Counted from the stretch's first letter, positions 41,483-50,426 are shown. The stretch is 64,000 nucleotides of DNA from DAMBHY01 sp032068765 (GCA_032068765.1 DAMBHY010000012.1:9746-73745), one strand, 5' to 3'. Notes: generated by a model from the sequence alone, not told the origin. Numbers and translations are program-made.

Positions 41483-42061
41483 ATGAAAAGAGTTTTTTTA
41501 TCAGTTTTAACAATTAGTTTGTTGTTTTTGTTCCAAGGTTGTAACAAGGAAAATTCTGATTTTTTAAAAACAGATATGTCTGCTTTAAGTTTTGAGCAAA
41601 CTAAAATTGGGCAAGAGTACAAAGCCTTTCTTTCAAAATCTTTAAATGAAATTTACAAAACCGCCTTTGACGGAGAAAACATTAATGAATGGGAAGCTTT
41701 AAAAATTTTAGAAAGCAATAAACCTCAATCTATAATTGACATAAATATCAAAGCAGCATATACATCCTTTCCTTCTCCAATATTTACTAGAAGCAATACA
41801 TCAGAAGGACAATTAAACAAAGACGAATTAATGAAAGTTTTAACTAAAGATCAATATAGATTAGTAATAAAATTAATAGAGAGTGAAGTTATAGATGAAA
41901 AATTACTTACTGAAGTAAGAAAAGAAGCCCTCCTTATTGGAAATAAAGAAGAAAGAAAACTAGTAACCAATATTATTGACGCAAGTCTTATAATAAATGA
42001 AATATCGGCTTTCTCTAATAATAACGGAGAATATCCTATTACTCGATCAAAAAAGGAATAA
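41483..42061 (+). CDS. Hypothetical lipoprotein, probably frameshifted near its 3' end
   Basis: The 192-residue product has a lipoprotein signal with Cys20 in LFQGC. The rest is helical and charged with no family I recognise. The frame ends at TAA 42059 just after an A6 run (ACTCGATCAAAAAAGG, 42041-42056). If one A is removed, translation runs on into a hydrophobic, Gly-rich segment to TAG 42203 (listed next). That suggests an insertion in the homopolymer. It could be a real mutation, a sequencing error or phase variation. Confidence 0.5.
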   Translation: MKRVFLSVLTISLLFLFQGCNKENSDFLKTDMSALSFEQTKIGQEYKAFLSKSLNEIYKTAFDGENINEWEALKILESNKPQSIIDINIKAAYTSFPSPIFTRSNTSEGQLNKDELMKVLTKDQYRLVIKLIESEVIDEKLLTEVRKEALLIGNKEERKLVTNIIDASLIINEISAFSNNNGEYPITRSKKE

Positions 42062-42203
42062 CTTTGCTTGCAATGTAGTTTCTGGAGTTGTTGGATCTTG
42101 TTTTGGTTTTGTATTTGGAGCTATATCAGGTCCTGCTGCTCCTGTAGTAGGTTTTGTTGTAACAAATTTAGTTGGATCCGCAGTATCAACATATGCATGT
42201 TAG
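42062..42203 (+). pseudogene. Out-of-frame hydrophobic C-terminal extension of the lipoprotein
   Basis: In the +1 frame relative to the upstream gene the sequence reads FACNVVSGVVGSCFGFVFG, then AISGPAAPVVGFVVTN, and stops at 42203. The GxxxG-rich, hydrophobic composition resembles the glycine-rich tails of small Bacteroidetes lipoproteins or bacteriocin-like peptides. It has no start codon with a convincing context of its own. Confidence 0.4.
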
Positions 42204-42212
42204 TATTGGCTT

Positions 42213-42572
42213 ATGAAAATAAACATAAAAAATTTACGAATAATCCTTTTTTTATTCTTTGCCGCTAGTTTAATTTTAATGTATATCAATCCTTTTAGCT
42301 CTATTAATAAAATTTTACTATTTAGTTCAATGGGATTTATTGTTGCTACATTAGTTCGTAAAAAATAGAAAGGAGATGAAGTAATTAGTAAAGATAAAAT
42401 ATACAGAATATATGTAGTCATTTTTGTTTTATCTGGCATCACTACGACTTTTTTAGTTATGTTTTATAACACTGCAAATATTACAGTTATAATTTCATCT
42501 TGCATCTCAATATTATTTTTGTTTCTAACAATCATTCGATATCAGAAATTTCGTTTATGTAGTAAAAAATAA
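42213..42572 (+). pseudogene. Small membrane protein gene with an in-frame TAG
   Basis: From ATG 42213 a 51-codon frame with two membrane segments (RIILFLFFAASLILMYI; LLFSSMGFIVATLV) ends at TAG 42366-42368. The same frame continues without a break for 67 codons (KGDEVISKDKIYRIYV, IFVLSGITTTFLVMF, ISILFLFLTIIRYQKF) to TAA 42570. The whole would be a four-helix protein of about 119 residues. The in-frame stop suggests recent inactivation, unless the two halves are made separately. Family unknown; it follows the frameshifted lipoprotein directly. Confidence 0.5.
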
Positions 42573-42593
42573 TAACAAAAAGCTATTTTAAAA

Positions 42594-42629
42594 ATTAGTC
42601 CTATGATATAACATAGGGCTAATTTTTTT
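42594..42629 (+). terminator. Intrinsic terminator after the membrane-protein relic
   Basis: ATTAGTCCTATG (42594-42605) pairs with CATAGGGCTAAT (42612-42623), with one T-G pair, then a run of seven T. Confidence 0.88.
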
Positions 42630-42722
42630 ACTGTTCAAGTATTGTATGGTATCGTACCATCTCATCCTTTTTTATTTATTATTTTTCTTAATACACACAT
42701 TATAATAATAACTATCGACCTA

Positions 42723-43014
42723 TTTGAGGATTTCGAATGCCCTTTTTCATTTTAAACGCCAAATCCTGAAGATTTGGAATACAAACTTCAACTTGGGAGC
42801 GAAAGCTTGAGGATTTGGAGCTAAAACTACAGTTTAACTGCTAAAGCCTGAGAATTTAACGTTAAAGCTAAACTTTTAACCAAAATTCTCAGTCTTTTGA
42901 TTGAAAACATATTTTTATGCTGTCTCACATGTATTTTCGGTGCAAAGTAAGATTTTAGAGCCGTTGAAGGTGTATTTTTAGTTGAAAATAAAACTTTGGA
43001 GTCGTTGAACTAAT
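42723..43014 (+). repeat. Degenerate 21-bp repeat block with an inverted right part
   Basis: Units of 21 bases can be lined up from 42723, with clear ones at 42765, 42786, 42807, 42828, 42849 and 42870. Recurring parts are TTGGAGCTAAAAC, CTTCAACTTGGGAGCGAAAGC and GAATTTAACGTTAAAGC. After a spacer around 42912-42951, three more 21-base units (42952, 42973, 42994) match better when reversed: CTTCAACGGCTCTAAAAT and GTTCAACGACTCCAAAG. Identity between units is low, but the fixed period is clear. Confidence 0.65.
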
Positions 43015-43088
43015 GTTTCATATTACACATTCAATTTGAGTCAACAAACAAATAATAAATTTTCATTTCATATCAATTATATATTTTA

Positions 43089-43096
43089 TATCTTTG
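43089..43096 (+). promoter_or_regulatory. -7 box of bcp-recA
   Basis: TATCTTTG matches TAnnTTTG and lies 30 bases before the bcp start codon. Confidence 0.5.
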
Positions 43097-43125
43097 AAAA
43101 TCATAACCCAAAATATTAAAACCGC

Positions 43126-43590
43126 ATGGCTCTAACAATTGGCGACAAAGTACCTGAAATTCTTGGAAAAGACCAACAAGGTAATGAGATTAAATCATCC
43201 GATTTTAAAGGAAAAAAACTTGCAATTTATTTTTATCCGAAAGATAATACTCCGGGATGCACTGCGCAAGCATGCAGTCTTCGCGATGGATACCAGGAAT
43301 TGAAGAATGCAGGTTATGAAATAATCGGCGTAAGTATCGACAGCAAAGCGTCTCATCAAAAGTTTATAGAGAAATTTAATCTTCCGTTTCCACTAATTGC
43401 CGACACCGAAAAAAAGTTAGTAGAAGAATTTGGCGTTTGGCAGGAAAAAAAGAATTACGGAAAAACATACATGGGCACAGTAAGAACTACTTTTTTGACC
43501 GCCGAAGATGGTGTAATCACCCACATAATAGAAGGTCGAAAAGTGGACACAAAGAATCATGCGCAACAAATCATAGATTTTAAGAAGTAA
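43126..43590 (+). CDS. bcp: Thioredoxin-dependent peroxiredoxin, Bcp type
   Basis: The 154-residue peroxiredoxin has the peroxidatic Cys45 and resolving Cys50 in TPGCTAQAC, matching the spacing of E. coli Bcp (45/50). It reduces peroxides with thioredoxin. It precedes recA by 26 bases on the same strand, so the two are probably co-transcribed. Confidence 0.95.
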   Translation: MALTIGDKVPEILGKDQQGNEIKSSDFKGKKLAIYFYPKDNTPGCTAQACSLRDGYQELKNAGYEIIGVSIDSKASHQKFIEKFNLPFPLIADTEKKLVEEFGVWQEKKNYGKTYMGTVRTTFLTAEDGVITHIIEGRKVDTKNHAQQIIDFKK

Positions 43591-43616
43591 TTAAACAGAA
43601 ATAAATAAAACTAGAT

Positions 43617-44636
43617 ATGGCAGAAGAAAAAAATCCTGTCCAAAACAACGAGAAGCTAAAAGCGCTTCAGGCTGCGATGGACAAAATAGAGAAAACCTAC
43701 GGAAGAGGTTCCATTATGAAGATGGGAGACGAAAAAGTAGAAAATGTCCCTGTTATTCCTACCGGTTCCATCGGTTTGAACGCTGCTTTAGGCGTAGGCG
43801 GATATCCGCGCGGAAGAATAATTGAAATTTACGGTCCAGAATCTTCGGGTAAAACCACATTGGCTATTCACGCCATAGCCGAATCACAAAAAGCAGGCGG
43901 AATCGCTGCAATTATTGATGCCGAACACGCTTTTGACCGCTTTTATGCAGAAAAGTTGGGCGTAAATACTGACGATTTACTTATCTCTCAACCAAGTAGC
44001 GGCGAAGAAGCGTTGGAAATCGCAGAGCAACTAATTCGCTCATCTGCAGTAGATTTGATTGTGGTAGATTCAGTGGCTGCACTTACACCAAAAAAAGAAA
44101 TTGAAGGTGATATGGGCGATTCCAACGTTGGACTTCAAGCTCGATTAATGTCTCAAGCTTTACGCAAACTCACTGCTGCCATCAGCAAAACAAATACAAC
44201 TTGTATATTTATCAATCAGTTGCGTGAAAAAATCGGCGTAATGTTCGGAAATCCAGAAACCACTACCGGAGGTAACGCACTGAAGTTTTATGCTTCTGTT
44301 CGTCTGGATATACGAGGAAACGGAACTCCAATTAAAGATGGTGAAGATCAAATCGGCAAACCTACACGCGTACGCGTAATCAAAAATAAGGTGGCGCCTC
44401 CATTCCGCAAAGCAGAATTCGACATTATGTTTGGTGAAGGAATTTCCCGTACAGGAGAAATTTTGGATTTGGGTACCGAACTAGGAATCGTCAAGAAAAG
44501 CGGTTCATGGTACAGTTATAGTGATACAAAACTCGGTCAAGGTCGTGACGCGTCAAAAGCAATGCTAAAAGACAATCCCGAATTGGCAGAAGAACTCGAA
44601 AAACTTATTTTCGAAGCGTTAAAAGATAAGAAATAA
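43617..44636 (+). CDS. recA: Recombinase RecA
   Basis: The 339-residue RecA shows Walker A GPESSGKT (about 71-78), Walker B region LIVVDSVAAL, the DNA-binding loop near MGDSNVGLQARLMSQALR and the conserved FINQLREKIG. It forms filaments on single-stranded DNA, drives homologous pairing and triggers SOS induction. It is second in the bcp-recA unit and is followed by a strong terminator. Confidence 0.98.
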   Translation: MAEEKNPVQNNEKLKALQAAMDKIEKTYGRGSIMKMGDEKVENVPVIPTGSIGLNAALGVGGYPRGRIIEIYGPESSGKTTLAIHAIAESQKAGGIAAIIDAEHAFDRFYAEKLGVNTDDLLISQPSSGEEALEIAEQLIRSSAVDLIVVDSVAALTPKKEIEGDMGDSNVGLQARLMSQALRKLTAAISKTNTTCIFINQLREKIGVMFGNPETTTGGNALKFYASVRLDIRGNGTPIKDGEDQIGKPTRVRVIKNKVAPPFRKAEFDIMFGEGISRTGEILDLGTELGIVKKSGSWYSYSDTKLGQGRDASKAMLKDNPELAEELEKLIFEALKDKK

Positions 44637-44655
44637 CAATTTCTTAATCAGAATA

Positions 44656-44693
44656 AATACATACGCGACATCAAAAAAAATCGCGTATGTATT
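44656..44693 (+). terminator. Intrinsic terminator of recA
   Basis: AATACATACGCGA (44656-44668) pairs perfectly with TCGCGTATGTATT (44681-44693) across a 12-base, A-rich loop. Confidence 0.85.
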
Positions 44694-44753
44694 ATTAATC
44701 TAAAAACCATTTTTTAAATATATCAATAAAAACATTTTTAAACCTGTTATCTC

Positions 44754-46748
44754 ATGAAATTAGATTCAGACCGGATGCAGGAGCTGCAAAAAGATTTGAA
44801 ATATCTGCAACTCTTATCTAGAAGTTTCCCAAGCATCGCTGATGCAAGTACAGAAATCATTAACTTGGAAGCCATTCTTCAACTTCCTAAAGGTACAGAA
44901 CACTTTTTAGCCGATATACATGGCGAAGCGGAAGCTTTTCAGCATGTTTTGAAAAACGCTTCCGGCACTATTAAACGCAAAGTGGACGAAATATTCGGAC
45001 AAACCATGCGTAAGACGGAAAAGCGTGATTTGTGTACTCTCATTTATTATCCGAAAGAAAAACTGCAGCTCATCAAAGAGCAGGAATCCGACTTGGAAGG
45101 CTGGTATATTGTAACGATTAGCCGATTAGTAAAGGTTCTGGAATCTGTAGCTTCCAAATATACCCGTTCGAAAGTCAGAAAAGCGCTTCCCGAAAAACCG
45201 GGATATATCATCCAGGAGTTGCTCCACGAATCTTCTATTAATAAAAACAAATCCGCGTATATTCAGGTGATTATGAATTCCATCATATCCACTGGCAGAG
45301 CAGACAGTTATATTACCGCCATTTGTGAAACAATTCAGAGGCTGGCAGTTGACCATCTGCATTTGGTAGGCGATGTTTACGACAGAGGTGACGGCGCTCA
45401 TTTAATAATGGACACGCTGTGTTCTTATCACAATTTTGACTTCCAATGGGGAAATCACGACATTCTTTGGATGGGAGCAGCCGTTGGCAACAAAGCGTGT
45501 ATGGCAAATCTCATCCGCATTGCTATGAGATATGGAAATTTGACAACTCTGGAAGATGGTTACGGCATCAATATACTTCCCCTTGCTCGTTTTGCAATGG
45601 AAGTATACAACAATGACCCTTGTCTGGAATTCCAACCAAAGTTGGGAATAAATGATAAAACTTACGATGATAAATCGGTTGAGTTATTGGCACAAATGCA
45701 CAAGGCAATTTCTGTTATTCAATTCAAGCTGGAACATGAAATCATAGAAAGGCGACCAGATTTTGAAATGAAAGACCGTGATCTCCTGCACCGCATTGAT
45801 TATAAAAAAGCGAGCATAAAGCTGCCTTCAGGACAAGAATATCCAATGAAAGACATGCATTTTCCAACCATCGATCAAAAAAATCCTTACAAACTTACCG
45901 AAGGCGAAAAGAATGTCGTTGAGAAATTGATGCATTCGATGATGCACAGCGAAAAATTCAAAAAACATTTGAAATGTCTTTATTCGAAGGGAAGTATTTA
46001 TTTGATTTTTAACAATAATCTTCTTTATCATGCCGCAATTCCTTTGGATAAAGACGGAAAATTCAAACAAGTAACCATACAGGGAAGCACTTATTCGGGT
46101 AAAGCCTTGATGGAAAAAGTAGACCGTTTGGTGCGCTCGGCATATTTCGAACAAAACGATGAAGAAAGAAAATCGTATGCCATCGATTATATGTGGTACT
46201 TGTGGTGTGGAAAAAATTCTCCTTTGTTCGACAAGAGCGCGATGACCACTTTTGAGAGATATTTTATTGAAGATAAAACTACCCATAATGAAGAAAAAGG
46301 TTTTTACTATAAATATCAAAATAAACGTGAAACCTGCGAGATGATTTTGAAAGAATTTGGATTGGAATCTTCGGACAGCCGCATCATAAACGGACACACT
46401 CCTGTGAAAGCAGTAAAAGGAGAGAGTCCTTCAAGAGCCGAAGGTAAATTGATAGTTATTGATGGTGGTTTTTCAAAAGCATATCAATCCTCAACCGGTA
46501 TTGCAGGTTACACTTTAATTTTCAATTCACAAGGCATTCAGTTGGTGCAACATGAACCATTCGTATCGAAAAAAGAAGCTGTAGAAAAAGGTCTCGATAT
46601 CCAATCTGTAAGTGTAATTCGTGAATTTAAACAAGAACGCATGCTTGTAAAAGATACGGATAATGGCAAAATTCTATCCGAACAAATTGCGGATTTGAAA
46701 AAACTTTTGGACGCCTACAGATTAGGTATGATTAAATCAAAAGAATAA
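44754..46748 (+). CDS. fbp: Fructose-1,6-bisphosphatase class III
   Basis: The 664-residue enzyme belongs to the Firmicutes/Bacteroidetes class III FBPase family, with calcineurin-like metal motifs: DIHGEAEAF (about 54-62), HLVGDVYDRGDG, WGNHDILWMGAA and NGHTPVKA near the C-terminus. It dephosphorylates fructose-1,6-bisphosphate in gluconeogenesis. Length and motifs are normal. It is followed after 8 bases by the DUF4954 gene, so both are expected on one transcript. Confidence 0.97.
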   Translation: MKLDSDRMQELQKDLKYLQLLSRSFPSIADASTEIINLEAILQLPKGTEHFLADIHGEAEAFQHVLKNASGTIKRKVDEIFGQTMRKTEKRDLCTLIYYPKEKLQLIKEQESDLEGWYIVTISRLVKVLESVASKYTRSKVRKALPEKPGYIIQELLHESSINKNKSAYIQVIMNSIISTGRADSYITAICETIQRLAVDHLHLVGDVYDRGDGAHLIMDTLCSYHNFDFQWGNHDILWMGAAVGNKACMANLIRIAMRYGNLTTLEDGYGINILPLARFAMEVYNNDPCLEFQPKLGINDKTYDDKSVELLAQMHKAISVIQFKLEHEIIERRPDFEMKDRDLLHRIDYKKASIKLPSGQEYPMKDMHFPTIDQKNPYKLTEGEKNVVEKLMHSMMHSEKFKKHLKCLYSKGSIYLIFNNNLLYHAAIPLDKDGKFKQVTIQGSTYSGKALMEKVDRLVRSAYFEQNDEERKSYAIDYMWYLWCGKNSPLFDKSAMTTFERYFIEDKTTHNEEKGFYYKYQNKRETCEMILKEFGLESSDSRIINGHTPVKAVKGESPSRAEGKLIVIDGGFSKAYQSSTGIAGYTLIFNSQGIQLVQHEPFVSKKEAVEKGLDIQSVSVIREFKQERMLVKDTDNGKILSEQIADLKKLLDAYRLGMIKSKE

Positions 46749-46756
46749 ACATCTGT

Positions 46757-48742
46757 ATGAAAAACGCACGAAAATTAACATCAGAAGAAATTGTTATTTT
46801 ACAACAAAATGGTTGTAAGTGCGATGATTGGAATAATATTTCTGTTACAGAAAATTTTCAACCTACGTATATAAAAGACTCTTGTTTTTCAGGAAATATA
46901 GCTTTGGGAGTTCTTGAAAAAGAATTTGAGCTCGCCGGTGGTCTAAAAAAACATTCTTGTATTAATCGTGCAGTCATCCATAATTGTGAAATTGGAAATA
47001 ATGTAGTAATTGAAAATATTCAAAATTACATAGCCAACTATGTTATTGAAGATGACTGTTTTATACAAAATGTGGATGTTATCCTTGTTGATGGTAAAAC
47101 GACCTTTGGTAATGGCGTAGAAGTCACCGTATTAAACGAAACTGGTGGTCGTGAAGTACATATTCATGATAATCTTTCAGCACATTTCGCATACGTTTAT
47201 TCACTCTACAGGCATCGGCCGAAACTCATTGCCGAAATGAAAAAAATAATAGATGTTTATTGCGACGAGAATAGATGTGACAAAGGCACCATCGGGAAAG
47301 GAAGTTCTGTTTTGAATGTTGGTTACATCAAAAATGTGAAAATGGGGGAAAAAACCAAAATTACAGGTGCAATGAAATTGAAAAACGGAAGTATCAACAG
47401 CAATGCAGATGCACCAGTTTATATTGGTCGTAACGTAATTGCTGAAGATTTTATTATTTCTTCTGGTTCAAAAGTGGATGGTGGATGTTTCATTACCCGC
47501 TGCTTTGTAGGACAGGCTTGCCATCTAGACCACGGCTATTCTGCCAGCGATTCTCTGTTCTTTAGTAATTGTCAGGGAGAAAATGGAGAAGCGTGCGCTA
47601 TTTTTGCAGGACCTTTTACAGTTACTCATCACAAATCCACCTTGTTGATTGCAGGAATGTTTTCGTTTATGAACGCGGGGTCGGGTTCAAATCAAAGTAA
47701 CCACATGTATAAACTGGGACCTATTCATCAAGGAATTGTGGAGCGTGGAGCACGCACTACTAGTGATTCTTATGTTTTATGGCCATCAAAAGTTGGACCC
47801 TTCTCCTTGATTTTGGGAAGACATTACAAGCATGCTGACACATCTGATTTTCCTTTTTCTTATCTGATTGAAAAAAGCAATAATTCATATTTAGCACCTG
47901 CTGTCAATTTGAAAAGTGTTGGAACAGTTCGTGATGCCCAAAAATGGCCTAAAAGAGACAAACGAACAGACAAAAATCTTCTAGATTGCATTAACTACAA
48001 TCTTTTAAGTCCTTACACGATACAAAAGGTATTTGCGGGAATAGAAATTTTGAAACATCTCCAAAAAACATCAGGCGTAAACTCAGAAACTTATACATAC
48101 CAAAGCTGTATTATTACCAACTCATCTTTGAAAAAAGGTTTGTATTTGTATGAAATAATTATTCACAAATTTTTAGGAAATTCCATCATCAAAAGATTGG
48201 AAAATAAACAATTTACTTCTAATCAAGAAATTAGAGATAGATTAAAACCTAACGAAGAAATTGGACTAGGCGAATGGGTGGATTTATCAGGACTTATTGC
48301 TCCAAAATCAGAAATTGACAAACTTCTAAGCAAAATAGAAAATGAAGAAATTGGAGGACTCAAAGAAATTAATACTACATTTAAAACATTGCATGAGCAT
48401 TATTATGATTATGAATGGACTTGGGCTTGGAACAAAATCAAAAGTTTCTACGGTCTAAATGAAGAAACCATTTCATCAAAGGACATCATAAATATTACGA
48501 ATAAATGGAAAGAAAGCGTAGTAAAACTTGACCAAATGGTTTATGATGATGCAAAAAAAGAGTTTTCTCTTTCTTTTAAAACCGGATTTGGGGCTGATGG
48601 AAATATTAAAGAGCAGGAATTGGATTTTGAGTATGTACGGGGCGTATTTGACAAGAATCCATTTGTAATCGCTACATTGAATCACATTGAGGATAAAAAG
48701 AAACTGGGTGATGAATTGATAGAACGTATGAAAAAAATTTAA
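46757..48742 (+). CDS. DUF4954 family left-handed beta-helix protein
   Basis: The 661-residue protein resembles DUF4954, a family largely limited to Bacteroidetes and spirochaetes. Hexapeptide-like turns through the first 330 residues (HNCEIGNNVVIENIQNY, VYIGRNVIAEDFIISSGSKV) indicate a left-handed beta-helix as in sugar-nucleotide acyl- or uridylyltransferases. Conserved His-rich patches follow (QACHLDHGYSASD, TVTHHKST). The C-terminal third is helical. No function has been shown to my knowledge. Location directly behind fbp suggests a role in sugar-phosphate or sugar-nucleotide metabolism, which is only an inference. Confidence 0.85.
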   Translation: MKNARKLTSEEIVILQQNGCKCDDWNNISVTENFQPTYIKDSCFSGNIALGVLEKEFELAGGLKKHSCINRAVIHNCEIGNNVVIENIQNYIANYVIEDDCFIQNVDVILVDGKTTFGNGVEVTVLNETGGREVHIHDNLSAHFAYVYSLYRHRPKLIAEMKKIIDVYCDENRCDKGTIGKGSSVLNVGYIKNVKMGEKTKITGAMKLKNGSINSNADAPVYIGRNVIAEDFIISSGSKVDGGCFITRCFVGQACHLDHGYSASDSLFFSNCQGENGEACAIFAGPFTVTHHKSTLLIAGMFSFMNAGSGSNQSNHMYKLGPIHQGIVERGARTTSDSYVLWPSKVGPFSLILGRHYKHADTSDFPFSYLIEKSNNSYLAPAVNLKSVGTVRDAQKWPKRDKRTDKNLLDCINYNLLSPYTIQKVFAGIEILKHLQKTSGVNSETYTYQSCIITNSSLKKGLYLYEIIIHKFLGNSIIKRLENKQFTSNQEIRDRLKPNEEIGLGEWVDLSGLIAPKSEIDKLLSKIENEEIGGLKEINTTFKTLHEHYYDYEWTWAWNKIKSFYGLNEETISSKDIINITNKWKESVVKLDQMVYDDAKKEFSLSFKTGFGADGNIKEQELDFEYVRGVFDKNPFVIATLNHIEDKKKLGDELIERMKKI

Positions 48743-48764
48743 ATATATATTTCATAATCTGTGC

Positions 48765-48820
48765 AATCAATCAGGGGGGTAGAAGCCTAAATTTTAATCC
48801 TCCTGATTGATTTTTTATTT
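48765..48820 (+). terminator. Intrinsic terminator of fbp-DUF4954
   Basis: AATCAATCAGG (from 48765) pairs with CCTGATTGATT (to 48812) around a loop of about 25 bases, followed by TTTTATTTT. Confidence 0.85.
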
Positions 48821-48861
48821 TCTACTCACATTATTCATTATGAAGAAGAGTTCTTTTAAAC

Positions 48862-49134
48862 AACTATTTAGCTGATGATATTGTTGCATGTCAGAACAGA
48901 CCTTTAGAACCGGTGCATATGATAGTCTGGATAGACGGTACTGTCTTCAAAATCCGAGAGAAATCAAAAGTGATAAATAAAATGTCCGAAAGCTATGTAA
49001 TACAACTAAAATGTATTGAAGTATTTTGGAATTATACAATATCACATGACAAGTTTGAGCTTCTTTCAGACAACATGAATCTAGCTACTTCCAAAATACA
49101 AAGAATTGCTATATATAAGATTAATCTTTTTTGA
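48862..49134 (+). pseudogene. Relic of an IS256-family (Mutator-type) transposase
   Basis: Reading from 48862, the frame gives LADDIVACQNRPLEPVHMIV and then WIDGTVFKIREKSKVINK. This corresponds to the segment of IS256-type transposases that contains the first catalytic Asp (in the VxxDxxxxKVRE region). After VINK the match fades, probably through a frameshift and decay, although a frame stays open to 49134. The rest of the transposase and the terminal repeats are missing, so the copy cannot move. Confidence 0.75.
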
Positions 49135-49139
49135 GATTA

Positions 49140-50219
49140 TTAGATAAAATCATCCCCATAGCGAAATTTAACATCGGTTACAAAATGTTTAATGCGTTGC
49201 TCTTCTTCTTTTTTACATATTAGCAGCGCTTTTTCAGATTCTGCAATGATATATCCGTCTAGACCTTGCACAACTACTAACTTGTCTTTAGGAGTAGTTA
49301 CCACATTGTCATAACTTTCAATAAACAATGTTTTACAGTTGATACTTGCATTGTAATTTTCGTCTTTTCCAGACATATCATGCAGTGAACCCCATGTTCC
49401 CAAATCGCTCCAACCAAAGTCGGAAACATTTACATAGACGTTGTCAGCTTTTTCTAGAATTCCGTAATCAATGGAAATATTGGGACAGAAGGGAAAATTA
49501 GTATGTATAAATTCTCTTTCCTTGGAGGTACCGAAGATATATTTACCATCATTGAAACAGTTGCAAATATCTGGAATATATTTTTCAAAAGCATTGTAAA
49601 TCGCCTGAACATTCCAAAAGAAAATACCTGAGTTCCACACAAATTCACCACTTTGCAGAAATGTTTTTGCCAGTTCCAGATTCGGTTTTTCGGTAAATGT
49701 CTTTACTTTATGAATTCCTTCTTTTGATTCTTCGCTTACCTGAATATAGCCATATCCTGTTTCAGGTCGGCTTGGTTTTATTCCCAAAGTAAATAATACA
49801 GAATTTTTACTTACAAATTCCAAACCTTTTTTGACATCATCCAAAAATTGACTTTCATTTAAAATCAAATGATCGGAGGGCGCAACAATCATATTGGCAT
49901 TTTCATTTATCGCTTTTATACGATACATAGCGTAAGCTATTGCAGGCGCCGTATTACGACGCATTGGCTCAAGAAGGAGCTGATTGTCGTGTAAATCAGG
50001 CAATTGCTCTTTGATAATATCTGCATAGGAATTATTTGTGACAATATAAATATTTTCAGATGGTATGATTTTGTGAAATCTATCATAAGTTGCCTGCAGA
50101 AGACTTCGGCCTGTACCAAAAAAATCAAGAAATTGTTTGGGTTTTTCTTCGGTACTGTACGGCCAAAAACGACTTCCTACCCCACCACACATGATGACAC
50201 AGTAATTATTATTATTCAT
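49140..50219 (-). CDS. manC: Mannose-1-phosphate guanylyltransferase
   Basis: The 359-residue GTP-type nucleotidyltransferase shows the N-terminal signature MCGGVGSRFWPYSTEEKPKQ (about 10-29), VAPSDHLI near 115 and the sugar-binding FTEKPNLELA and WNSGIFFWN. It makes GDP-mannose, the precursor of mannose- and fucose-containing glycans. It is the short form without the C-terminal isomerase domain. Single gene on the minus strand. Confidence 0.93.
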   Translation of the reverse strand: MNNNNYCVIMCGGVGSRFWPYSTEEKPKQFLDFFGTGRSLLQATYDRFHKIIPSENIYIVTNNSYADIIKEQLPDLHDNQLLLEPMRRNTAPAIAYAMYRIKAINENANMIVAPSDHLILNESQFLDDVKKGLEFVSKNSVLFTLGIKPSRPETGYGYIQVSEESKEGIHKVKTFTEKPNLELAKTFLQSGEFVWNSGIFFWNVQAIYNAFEKYIPDICNCFNDGKYIFGTSKEREFIHTNFPFCPNISIDYGILEKADNVYVNVSDFGWSDLGTWGSLHDMSGKDENYNASINCKTLFIESYDNVVTTPKDKLVVVQGLDGYIIAESEKALLICKKEEEQRIKHFVTDVKFRYGDDFI

Positions 50220-50345
50220 CTCTAAAGGTTATTTTTGTATTACAATTTTATAAATACTCAAAGGTAACATTTTATAATTATACATACAACTGATATAGTT
50301 TGTATATCAATAATCAAATTATCAAAAAAAAGAGATAAAATTATT

Positions 50346-50376
50346 TTGCAGTTAAAATAAATCACCGTATATTTGC
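50346..50376 (+). promoter_or_regulatory. Promoter of the tRNA-Glu/rpsT unit
   Basis: The -33 box TTTG (50346-50349) and -7 box TATATTTG (50369-50376) are separated by exactly 19 bases, the textbook Bacteroidetes layout. The downstream start sequence GCACCCGC is typical of stable-RNA promoters in the phylum. Confidence 0.8.
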
Positions 50377-50426
50377 ACCCGCAATTTAAACGAAACACTA
50401 TCAGATTTGATATTTAAGTTTAAAAC

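Larger units (their letters stand above)
42630..43125. other. Gene-free region with a palindrome and 21-bp repeats
   Basis: No gene is seen. ATGGTA (42646-42651) and TACCAT (42655-42660) form a perfect short hairpin followed by a T-rich stretch. A degenerate 21-bp repeat block fills 42723-43014, and the bcp promoter lies at 43089-43096. Confidence 0.5.
48743..49139. other. Region between DUF4954 and manC with a transposase relic
   Basis: Besides the terminator at 48765-48820 this stretch holds only the IS256-like relic at 48862-49134. Confidence 0.5.

Noticed and set aside
42045..42061. Programmed -1 frameshift at the A AAA AAG heptamer
   Set aside because: A -1 slip leads to a stop within about ten codons; the long hydrophobic tail is in the +1 frame, so the classical dnaX-type slip does not produce it.
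45828..46397. 189-codon minus-strand frame inside fbp
   Set aside because: Antisense shadow of the class III FBPase gene with no independent support.
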